Assembly: GCA_045660565.1 (NCBI GenBank) | Contig: JAZRDX010000060.1 | Location: 1 to 35,997, forward strand | DNA from: SIG673 sp045660565 | GTDB lineage: Bacteria > Bacillota > Clostridia > Oscillospirales > CAG-272 | Direction: 5' to 3' | Length of the DNA: 35,997 nucleotides | Part shown: positions 14,427 to 21,520 of the stretch, one piece after another | How the letters are laid out: each line of letters opens with the position of its first letter | Numbering within the stretch: the stretch's first letter is position 1 | The notes under the pieces: model-generated | Database searches by the model: none | Told to the model about the DNA's origin: nothing | Seen by the model: the letters and a program-made list of their open reading frames with translations, nothing else | Program-made: the position numbers and the translations under genes

Positions 14427-16465
14427 TAAAAGGAATGCTCTGTGCGCTTTAAAATCTGATCCTGATACATCTTGTCAAGCTCTGTAAAATATCCGCTCCA
14501 GCCCCATACTCTTACAACGAGGTTACGATACTTTTCGGGATATTTCTGTGCATCCTTCAGCTTTTCGTTATTTACAACGTTAAGCTGCATCTGGTGTCCG
14601 CCGAGGTCTATAAATTTCTTAACCATAAACGCGGTCTTTTCTATACCCTCTCTGTCCTTAACCGCATTCGATGCAAGCTCCAGCGTAAGAGGTCCGCCGT
14701 TTATCGTCTTTTTAAGGTCGGGCTTTGTAAAGGAGCTGATTATCGAGAACGGTCCGTCAAGCTTAACATTAAGGGACGGAGAATAGTTGGCAGGCATATA
14801 GTCGTCAGCCTGTCTTCCGTCGGCAGTAGCTCCCGTCTCACGTCCTATCGCATAGAGGTTAGCTGAGCCTGTTCCTGCGCGGATAATGCCGCCCATATCG
14901 TTCTTAAGCCCCGAAAGTCCCTCGGCAAAGCTGTTAAGAAGCATTACCGCATAACCGTCAACCGCGTCGTCGTTGTTACCCATACGGGGAGTTTTGGTGA
15001 GAATTTTATTTCTGAGCGCGTCGTAGCCCTCGAAATCGCTTTCAAGAGCTTTTATAAGCTCCTTCGGCTCGGTAAAGCCGTTGAAAACGAGAGCGTTTAC
15101 CGCGGCAATGCTATCCGCTGCGGTCGCTACCGCAAATCCGTGAACGCCGTAGTTATTGTACTTGCTTCCGAGCGTTATATCGGTAAGTCTTTCGGTGCAG
15201 CCGTCCATAAGAACGCTCATAAAGGGCGCAGGACGGAAGAACGGCTTCGGATTACGCTTCGGAATTTCCTTACATCTGTCCTTTATCTCCTTGTCAACGT
15301 AGATAAGGAACTCGGAGAAATCGGAGCATTTTTCAAGGTCTCTTTTGATAACAGTATTTACGCAGTCGGGGAAGGAAAGCTTATCCTTATTCGGTATATC
15401 CATTCCGACACCGGGTATGATAAACTCCCAGCAAGCGGCAACGGTATAATTTACCGCGTCCTCCTTGTCGTAGCCGAGAGCTATAAGACCGGGAAGAACG
15501 ACGTCGTCGTTTGAGTACTGCGGAAATCCCGTTCCCTTAGCGGTAAGCTCAGAGGCGAAAACAAGTCTCTCCATAGGGGTATTCTTGCTTACACGGAGGT
15601 TGATTTTAGGATCTATTGTCTGAACCTCCATAGACGCCTTAAGGCAGATTTCGGAAAGAACGTTATAGGTATCGTTTCCGTCGAGGTCGAGACCGCCGAG
15701 CATCATGCTCTGTCCGTTATCACCCTGCTGAATACCTCTGTATATATCGGTTTCCTTGTTAAAGGTAACAAAGAAGCTTTCGGTCATTTCAAGCGCCTTT
15801 TCGTAGTCGAGAACACCGCTTTCCATATCGTTTTTGAGGTAAGGATACATAAACTGATCAAATCTTCCGACCGTTACGTGGTAGTCTCCCTCAAGCCAGA
15901 GGCAGAAATGGAGAATGCGGAAGAACTGAAGCGCCTCGCGGTAGCTTCTCGCGGGATAGCGCGGAACCCTCTTAAGAACCTCGGCAATTTCGGTAAGTCC
16001 CTTTTCTTCCGCCGCCTTTTGGTATCTGTCGGAAAATTCAATTATAGCGTCAAGCATCTCGGTCATAACCGCGCCGTACGCCTTTTTATCTGCGTCGTCG
16101 GTTTTTTCAACGCTGTTTTTTATCTCGTCCTTAACCGCCAAAAGACCGAGAGAAATCACTCTTGCGTAATTCGGGCAGATATTGGAAAGCCAGCCACACT
16201 CGTGCATATGTACGTTGTTTTTTATCTCAGGATCGTTTTCGGTAAGTATATCCGCGTCGGAAAAAGCGGTTCTCGTCGGAATAAACATTTCGTTTTCAAT
16301 GAAAACGACGTCCTGAAGCGAAAGAAGCGCCTTAAATCTGTTTTTCATTCTTTCGGGGTAGCTTCCGCTTTGAAAAAGAGCCTCGTCCGGCTTTTTATCC
16401 GTTCTTAAAACGCGATGCTCCTTGTTTACAATGTAATCTCTGTATTTTCTTACGCTTTCCGTCAT
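14426..16465 (-). CDS. glycyl radical enzyme of unknown substrate (PFL family)
   Basis: 679 residues, somewhat shorter than most family members. The thiyl-radical cysteine is Cys345 in AACWEF, with Glu347 in the CxE position of the lyase and dehydratase members. The C-terminal glycyl loop reads RVWGWSGYF with Gly655, where RVxGYSAxF is usual, and the protein ends with the familiar RTEH.F. PFL itself carries two adjacent cysteines, so this is not formate acetyltransferase. Neighbouring residues do not clearly match those I know for choline, glycerol, 4-hydroxyphenylacetate or propanediol enzymes. The activase gene follows directly. No microcompartment shell genes are visible nearby. Confidence 0.88.
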   Translation of the reverse strand: MTESVRKYRDYIVNKEHRVLRTDKKPDEALFQSGSYPERMKNRFKALLSLQDVVFIENEMFIPTRTAFSDADILTENDPEIKNNVHMHECGWLSNICPNYARVISLGLLAVKDEIKNSVEKTDDADKKAYGAVMTEMLDAIIEFSDRYQKAAEEKGLTEIAEVLKRVPRYPARSYREALQFFRILHFCLWLEGDYHVTVGRFDQFMYPYLKNDMESGVLDYEKALEMTESFFVTFNKETDIYRGIQQGDNGQSMMLGGLDLDGNDTYNVLSEICLKASMEVQTIDPKINLRVSKNTPMERLVFASELTAKGTGFPQYSNDDVVLPGLIALGYDKEDAVNYTVAACWEFIIPGVGMDIPNKDKLSFPDCVNTVIKRDLEKCSDFSEFLIYVDKEIKDRCKEIPKRNPKPFFRPAPFMSVLMDGCTERLTDITLGSKYNNYGVHGFAVATAADSIAAVNALVFNGFTEPKELIKALESDFEGYDALRNKILTKTPRMGNNDDAVDGYAVMLLNSFAEGLSGLKNDMGGIIRAGTGSANLYAIGRETGATADGRQADDYMPANYSPSLNVKLDGPFSIISSFTKPDLKKTINGGPLTLELASNAVKDREGIEKTAFMVKKFIDLGGHQMQLNVVNNEKLKDAQKYPEKYRNLVVRVWGWSGYFTELDKMYQDQILKRTEHSF

Positions 16466-16611
16466 ATTATTTCTCCTTGAATGTTTGATTTCGAATTTTC
16501 GTTATGGTGTTTTCACGGTCGCACCCTACAAATTTGGAGAAGCGCCGATGATTTTGAACGGGGCGTCGAGGACGCCACCCCCTACAAATTGGGGATAATA
16601 TTATTTTTTGC
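16466..16611. repeat. intergenic repeat block upstream of the glycyl radical enzyme gene
   Basis: Two similar units occur close together: GCACCCTACAAATTTGG at about 16521-16537 and CCACCCCCTACAAATTGG at about 16574-16591. Between them lies an inverted GGGGCGTC/GACGCC pair. The TAGGGGGTGGCGTCC-like palindrome resembles dispersed intergenic repeats of Clostridia. It also forms the region between tcdA and the glycyl radical enzyme gene, so it may stop transcription from tcdA. Confidence 0.45.
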
Positions 16612-17319
16612 TTAAGAACTGATGATTTTATTAAATATATGCTCCGCTATCATAAGACCTGCCGCGCTTGGCATATATGCTATCGATGCGGGGGTGCGCT
16701 GACCGACCTGTATAACCTGCTCGTCGCTGTAAAGAACGTCAAGATGCAGAATGTCTCTTTCGCGAAGCTCCCGTCTTACCGCTCTCGCAAGACCGCACAT
16801 AGAGGTTTTCGATATATCCGCAACCTTAAAGCCGGAAATCTTCAGCTTGTTTCCCGTTCCCATTGAAGAAAAAACGTATTTCCCTCTTTTAAGAGCGGCA
16901 GAAATCAGCGCCGTCTTTGCACTGACGTTATCAATGGCGTCTATTACAATATCAGTGCCGCAACGCTCTACAAGACCGTCCGCGTTTTCCTTACCGACGA
17001 ATATATCCTCGGTTATAACCTCACAATCGGGGTTGATATTCCTTACTCTTTCCGCCATTACATCGGTCTTTTTTCTTCCAACCGTATCGGTAAGAGCAAT
17101 TATCTGCCTGTTAAGATTGCTTTCGGAAACGGTATCGCAGTCCACGAGAAAAAGCTTTCCGACGCCCATTCTCGCCAGCATTTCACATACGTATCCGCCA
17201 ACGCCGCCAAGCCCTACAACGGTAACCGAGGCGTTTATAAGCTTCAGGGTGTTTTCTTCACCGATAAGCGTTATCTGCCGAAGCAGTCTTTCCCGAAGCA
17301 TAGGTGTAATTTCTTTCAT
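16612..17319 (-). CDS. tcdA: tRNA threonylcarbamoyladenosine dehydratase
   Basis: 235 residues of the ThiF/MoeB/HesA adenylating fold. The N-terminus has RQITLIGEE, then the nucleotide-binding GLGGVGGYVCEMLARMGVG, DCDTVSESNLNRQ and DAIDNVSAKTALI. The pattern and length match TcdA (CsdL/YgdL), which converts t6A37 to cyclic t6A in tRNAs reading ANN codons, in an ATP-dependent step. The late QRTPASIAYMPSAAGLM segment is also typical. It stands alone between murC and a repeat-rich gap. A MoeB or ThiF role is less likely because the C-terminal rhodanese or zinc-binding parts are absent. Confidence 0.85.
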   Translation of the reverse strand: MKEITPMLRERLLRQITLIGEENTLKLINASVTVVGLGGVGGYVCEMLARMGVGKLFLVDCDTVSESNLNRQIIALTDTVGRKKTDVMAERVRNINPDCEVITEDIFVGKENADGLVERCGTDIVIDAIDNVSAKTALISAALKRGKYVFSSMGTGNKLKISGFKVADISKTSMCGLARAVRRELRERDILHLDVLYSDEQVIQVGQRTPASIAYMPSAAGLMIAEHIFNKIISS

Positions 17320-17501
17320 AATACTTTTGACCTTTAACGTGTTTTTTACGTAGCCAAAGGCTTCCGTATTCTAGTTTCATAATACCATATAAATACAACA
17401 TAATCAACAAAAAGTTTGTGAATTTTCTTTTTAATTTTTTATATAAAACGCGCGATACTGTAACTCCGGTTCCGGCAAGTCAAGGTCTTGTTATTTATCT
17501 G

Positions 17502-17525
17502 TACGGGAGGGGCTGCCCTCCCGTA
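17502..17525 (-). terminator. hairpin after murC
   Basis: The perfect 10-base arms TACGGGAGGG and CCCTCCCGTA flank the loop GCTG, starting 9 bases beyond the murC stop. There is no clear U-run, so it may act as a stabiliser or a weak terminator. Confidence 0.5.
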
Positions 17526-17533
17526 TTCCAAAT

Positions 17534-18904
17534 TTATGTTTTTACCAATGCTCTCGCCACCTCGTTAAGCCTTCCCGCGCCGAGAGTTATAATAACCGTT
17601 CCCTTGTCCGCCTTTTTTCTTAAATACCGTTCCACCTCTCCGAAATCCGAAATGTATATACCGTTTTCCGTTGCCTTTGCAAGCATTTCACCGCTTACAC
17701 CGTATACGTTTTCCTCTCGCGCCGCATAAACGTCTGTGAATATAACCTCCTCCACGCCGCCAAACGCCTCGGTAAATTCATTAAAAAACGCCGCCGTTCT
17801 CGAATACGTATGCGGCTGAAAGGCGCAGATTATCTTCCTAAATCCCATTCGCGCCGCGCTTTCAAGTGTGGCTTTTATTTCGGTCGGATGATGCGCATAG
17901 TCGTCATATACCGCGGCACCGCCGCACGTTCCGACGTATTCAAACCGACGTTTCATTCCCGAAAAACGGCACAGTCCCCTCTCCATTGCCTCTGCCGAAA
18001 CACCCGAAAGAATAGCCGCGGCGATAGCGGCAAGCGCGTTTTTAACGTTATGTATTCCCGGAACCGAAAGCTTTACAGAAAACAGCTTATTCCCCACGAA
18101 AATCACGTCAAACGAATAAAATCCGTCCTTCTCGCATATATTTTCAGCGTGTACGTCTGCCGACTTTTCTAAAAGCGAAAAATACAGCATTTCCATTCCG
18201 TGTAGCCTTTCTCCAAGCCTTCGGCACTCCGCGTCATCGTAATTCAATACACATTTTTCTGCGTTTTTTACAAAATCAAAATACGCTTCCGTTGCGTCCG
18301 ACACTGTGGAGTAACAGTCAACGTGCTCCTTTTCAATATTCAGTACGACGGCAAGAGACGGAGGAAAATCAAGAAACGAGCGTTTATATTCACACGCCTC
18401 GTAAATCACCGTATCCCCTCTGCCGAGACGAAAATTACCGTTAAGTGATACGCTTTCCGCTCCGATAAGCGCGGTTACGTCTCTTTTCTCAGCCAGAAAT
18501 ATATCGGTAATCATTCCGCTGACCGTACTTTTCCCGTGTGTTCCCGAAATACCGATTTTCTCTCCGTATTCGGAAATTACACCGCCGAGAAATTCGGCGC
18601 GTGTGAAAATTTTCATTCCGTTTTCCTTTGCGTACCGTATTTCGGGACAGTCCTCGGAAACCGCGGCTGAATAAACGAGAACGTCAGAGCCGACAAGATT
18701 TTCAGCCGTCTGCGACGTATAAACCTTTATACCCTCGTCCGTAAGCTTTTTCATCATTTCGGGGTTTTCTCCGCTATCACTCCCCATAACGTTATATCCC
18801 CTCTGCTTTGAAATAAAAGCAAGTGAAGAAAGGGAGCAGCCGAGTATTCCGGAGAAGAAAATCCCCTTAGTTTCCGAGGACATAAACCTAAAATTATTAT
18901 GCAT
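17534..18904 (-). CDS. murC: UDP-N-acetylmuramate--L-alanine ligase
   Basis: 456 residues, full length for a Mur ligase, which adds L-Ala to UDP-MurNAc in the cytoplasm. The ATP loop GISGTHGKSTVSGM, the YEACEYKRSFLDF strand, NIEKEHVDCY, and the C-terminal YDDYAHHPTEI and FQPHTYSRT motifs are all present. The N-terminal Rossmann signature is unusual: it reads SGILGCSLSSLA where most MurC have GIGGIGMSGLA. Translation could also start at Met8, which has a TAGG-like site. It is divergent from spoVG across a 234-base region. No other mur or fts gene is adjacent. Confidence 0.92.
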   Translation of the reverse strand: MHNNFRFMSSETKGIFFSGILGCSLSSLAFISKQRGYNVMGSDSGENPEMMKKLTDEGIKVYTSQTAENLVGSDVLVYSAAVSEDCPEIRYAKENGMKIFTRAEFLGGVISEYGEKIGISGTHGKSTVSGMITDIFLAEKRDVTALIGAESVSLNGNFRLGRGDTVIYEACEYKRSFLDFPPSLAVVLNIEKEHVDCYSTVSDATEAYFDFVKNAEKCVLNYDDAECRRLGERLHGMEMLYFSLLEKSADVHAENICEKDGFYSFDVIFVGNKLFSVKLSVPGIHNVKNALAAIAAAILSGVSAEAMERGLCRFSGMKRRFEYVGTCGGAAVYDDYAHHPTEIKATLESAARMGFRKIICAFQPHTYSRTAAFFNEFTEAFGGVEEVIFTDVYAAREENVYGVSGEMLAKATENGIYISDFGEVERYLRKKADKGTVIITLGAGRLNEVARALVKT

Positions 18905-19089
18905 AATTTTTCATCACTTTCAAAATAACTGTAATTATTTTTGGCTTTAGCTCTTTTTACAAAAAAATTATCAAATATCTATTCATTTTAACGAATCATA
19001 CAAAATTATTCATATTACATATCAAAAAAAGATAAAGAAGCTTTAAAAAAATATTTTATTTTCCTCGCATATTCGTAATAAAACTACAT

Positions 19090-19125
19090 TATAATATATA
19101 GTAAGGGTAATTAAAACCAAGGAGG
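19090..19125 (+). promoter_or_regulatory. spoVG -10 element and ribosome binding site
   Basis: TATAAT lies at 19090-19095 and a strong AAGGAGG at 19119-19125, 13 bases before the ATG. No good -35 hexamer is present 17 bases upstream. In Bacillus spoVG is driven by sigma-H, but I do not see a convincing sigma-H match here. Confidence 0.45.
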
Positions 19126-19138
19126 CTAACGTAAACCA

Positions 19139-19438
19139 ATGAATATCACAGACGTAAAAATAAGAAAGATTTTTAACGACGATGCGCCAATGAAGGCTAT
19201 CGCTTCCGTTACCTTTGACGGACAGCTTGCGCTTCACGACGTCAAGGTCATCTTCGCAAGGGAAAAGCTTTTTATAGTTATGCCCAGCAGAAAGAACCAT
19301 GACGGCACGTACAGCGACATAGCCCATCCCATAAACGCCGAGTTCAGAACGGTTCTTGAAAACGCGGTTCTTGCGGCATATAACGAGGCTCTCGCACAGC
19401 AAAGCGAAGAGGCTTCCACAAACGACTCCGAGGAATAA
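19139..19438 (+). CDS. spoVG: septation/sporulation regulator SpoVG
   Basis: 99 residues, normal length. The start MNITDVKIRKI, the DGQLALHDVKVIF strand and the core IVMPSRKNHDGTYSDIAHPIN are hallmarks of SpoVG, a small nucleic-acid-binding regulator found across Firmicutes. The Ser/Glu-rich tail is variable in the family. It is monocistronic, with its own promoter and terminator, and divergent from murC. In sporulating species it affects asymmetric division. It is also kept in non-sporulating relatives, so it does not prove sporulation by itself. Confidence 0.96.
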   Translation: MNITDVKIRKIFNDDAPMKAIASVTFDGQLALHDVKVIFAREKLFIVMPSRKNHDGTYSDIAHPINAEFRTVLENAVLAAYNEALAQQSEEASTNDSEE

Positions 19439-19493
19439 TTACTTTTTAATTACACATAAAATTTTTTATAACATAGCCGTGTCTTAGGCAGAA

Positions 19494-19530
19494 AAGGAAC
19501 AGATTTTTAGGTCTGTTCCTTTTTATTTTT
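19494..19530 (+). terminator. spoVG intrinsic terminator
   Basis: GGAACAGA and TCTGTTCC (19496-19503, 19512-19519) form an 8-base stem followed by TTTTTATTTTT. Confidence 0.9.
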
Positions 19531-19557
19531 ATACCGAGCTTTAGAGAACTTTAACGC

Positions 19558-20385
19558 TTAACCCTTACAGGAGCATTTCGGCGAATTGCCTTTTTCACAG
19601 GAATTATATCCGGTGCAAAACTCCCCGACAGGAAACTCCATATGTCTGAAAAGCGAGCAGGGATCAAGGTCGTCGAAGGCACATTCCTTTTTCGGCACGC
19701 AGCATTCGGTAGCGGTTACGAGATACTGACCGGGGCGTTCAACTGTGATAACCGAGAAGAAGCCGAGAGAAACGAGAAGCTCTCTCTGTCCGTCCATATC
19801 GGAAAGCTCACCGTCAAAGCAGCCGCATATGCTTTCGGGAATCTCCTCAGCATAGCAGCAAACGCATCCGCAGCGATCCTCGTATTTAACAACGCGTACG
19901 CCGAGAGCGATAGGATCCGCTACCTCACAAACCGCAAAAGGAAGATTGCTTCCCTTCTTTTCGTGGAAGGGATTTTTGCAGAAGCCACTGCCGTCATCGG
20001 TAGAACGGAATACACTCACGTTTCCTTCTCCGCCGTAAAGTATAACCCTTTTATCGCAAACCGCAAGACCGGTAAATTCCGCTGCCTTTCCTCCGACACA
20101 AACACATGCTTCGAAGGTAAGCTTTACGTAGAATCTTACATCAACCGAATAAAAGCCTCTATTGAATTTTACCGCGTCAAGGGTGAGAGCGGTGTAGATA
20201 ATTTCAGCGCATTTTACTCTTACGTTTGCGGTCTTTTCGATTATCTCCTGACCGTCGTTGGTTAAGAAAACCTTGACGTCCTCAAAGCAATCCTTATCTC
20301 TGCAGCTGTCCAGAACACTGTTAACGTCAAATATAACCGCGCCTTTTCCCTGACCGGCTACAATCGAGTTTTTACATTCTGTCAT
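19558..20385 (-). CDS. cysteine-rich protein of unknown function, possible spore-coat-type
   Basis: 275 residues with 23 cysteines, several in clusters: DSCRDKDC near 27-33, CGCVCC near 173-178, CGC, TECC, and a C-terminal SPKCSCKG. The body is predicted to be beta-rich with repeated 'FxVxVxxYVKLTFEACVCV'-like strands. There is no signal peptide or membrane helix. A Cys-rich cytoplasmic protein between spoVG and a SpoIIQ-like gene in Clostridia suggests a structural or spore-coat role, or metal binding, but I cannot name the family securely. An AGGATAGG site precedes the ATG. The gene is convergent with spoVG and divergent from the M23 gene. Confidence 0.7.
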   Translation of the reverse strand: MTECKNSIVAGQGKGAVIFDVNSVLDSCRDKDCFEDVKVFLTNDGQEIIEKTANVRVKCAEIIYTALTLDAVKFNRGFYSVDVRFYVKLTFEACVCVGGKAAEFTGLAVCDKRVILYGGEGNVSVFRSTDDGSGFCKNPFHEKKGSNLPFAVCEVADPIALGVRVVKYEDRCGCVCCYAEEIPESICGCFDGELSDMDGQRELLVSLGFFSVITVERPGQYLVTATECCVPKKECAFDDLDPCSLFRHMEFPVGEFCTGYNSCEKGNSPKCSCKG

Positions 20386-20705
20386 TTTGTTTACCTATCC
20401 TTTCTCCCCGAAATTTTCTGTCCCGAGGATATAACGGGGAATTCCCCGGGCTGATAAACGAGCCTTTGAAAAAAGCTTCGTTTCCTTAACAGACTATGCA
20501 GTAAGCGTTCTGCTTGCTACTGACTGCTTTTAAAAAAGCTTCGAACTCAAAAAGCAAGCTTTTAAAAAGGCGTTTTTCGTTTATGCGGTTGTCGGCAAGG
20601 AGGATTATGAAAAAATATTGCCGTTTTTTTCATTCATTGAATAAAAGTTATTTTTGAGGATAAAAATAGGTTTACCGATAATGAAAAAGCACACGGAGGC
20701 AGAAT
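20386..20705. other. 320-base divergent intergenic region with 12-base direct repeats
   Basis: This region contains the presumed divergent promoters of the Cys-rich gene and the M23 gene. The 12-mer AAAAAAGCTTCG occurs at 20469-20480 and again at 20532-20543. Between them lies GCAGTAAGC..GCTTGCTACTGACTGC with partial self-complementarity. A 16-codon frame with a nearby AAGGAGG lies at 20607-20657. I could not confirm a sigma-F or sigma-E type promoter by eye. Confidence 0.5.
20607..20657 (+). CDS. possible tiny peptide (16 residues)
   Basis: ATG at 20607 follows a perfect AAGGAGG at 20597-20603 but with only three bases between them, closer than normal. The product would be MKKYCRFFHSLNKSYF, basic and aromatic. 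It could be a leader peptide for the M23 gene 48 bases downstream, or chance. The evidence is weak. Confidence 0.2.
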   Translation: MKKYCRFFHSLNKSYF

Positions 20706-21428
20706 ATGAACGCAACCACAAAAGAAAAACTGATAAACCGCTCTGTATACGTTATTCTTGCGGTTTTACTTATTACGGTGCTTACCTTAACCGTAATAGG
20801 TATCGTATCCACAGTTTCAAGCAGAAACGACATTCCCGTAGACACTGTTCCCGAGGATAATCCGAACGAAAGCGGGACACCGAACGAAGCTCCGACCGAT
20901 ATGCCTAGCGATACGCCGAGCGACACACCGAGCGACGTTCCCTCTGACGTAACTCCCCCCGCAGAGGAACCAAAGCCGGTGTATGTTTCTCCCTGCGATG
21001 GCGGTTACATTCAAAAGGGGTTCGATGAATCGGTACCCGTCTTTTCCGCTACAACGAGCGACTACCGCGTACACCTCGGAATTGACGTTTCGGGCAAGGT
21101 TGGGGACCCCGTACGCGCCTTTTCCGACGGAACGGTTGAAAAGGTATATAAGGACTATTTTATGGGAAAAACGGTTGTTATTGACCACGGCAACGGACTT
21201 AAGTCGTATTATATGAATCTTGCCGACACCCTTGCCGACGGAATTGAAGCCGGCAAAAAGGTAACCTACGGTACCGTTATAGGCGCTATCGGAGAGACGG
21301 CAAATCTTGAATGTGCCGACTCCCCTCACCTGCATTTCGAGCTTTTTCTTGGAGACAAGCCTGTTAATCCTACCGGATACGTAACTCTCCCCGAGCTTCC
21401 GACAGGCAACGAGGATTTTGAGGAATAA
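20706..21428 (+). CDS. SpoIIQ-like M23 metallopeptidase
   Basis: 240 residues. A short cytoplasmic tail is followed by a membrane helix (about 13-37, VYVILAVLLITVLTLTVIGIV), then a Pro/Asp/Ser linker with SDTPSDTPSD-type repeats (about 50-85), and an extracellular M23 domain. Both zinc motifs are present: HLGIDVSG (HxxxD) and SPHLHFEL (HxH). Size and topology fit SpoIIQ of Clostridia, which, unlike the Bacillus protein, usually keeps the zinc ligands. A general cell-wall endopeptidase is the alternative. GGAGG lies 8 bases before the ATG. Confidence 0.75.
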   Translation: MNATTKEKLINRSVYVILAVLLITVLTLTVIGIVSTVSSRNDIPVDTVPEDNPNESGTPNEAPTDMPSDTPSDTPSDVPSDVTPPAEEPKPVYVSPCDGGYIQKGFDESVPVFSATTSDYRVHLGIDVSGKVGDPVRAFSDGTVEKVYKDYFMGKTVVIDHGNGLKSYYMNLADTLADGIEAGKKVTYGTVIGAIGETANLECADSPHLHFELFLGDKPVNPTGYVTLPELPTGNEDFEE

Positions 21429-21443
21429 GAAGAAAAAAACAAT

Positions 21444-21480
21444 GGCGGTCATTCAGGCTTTAAACGCTTGAATGACCGCC
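21444..21480 (+). terminator. terminator hairpin between M23 and GH78 genes
   Basis: GGCGGTCATTCA and TGAATGACCGCC form a perfect 12-base stem with a 13-base loop, followed by a T-rich but interrupted tail. The flanking genes converge, so it may serve both. Confidence 0.8.
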
Positions 21481-21520
21481 GTTATATTTTGATAAATTAC
21501 TTTTTATTTTAATCCGAAAA

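Noticed and set aside
14426..16465. Pyruvate formate-lyase (pflB).
   Set aside because: It has a single cysteine in the radical site with a CxE pattern in place of the adjacent cysteine pair of PFL, and the activase carries extra clusters unlike PflA.
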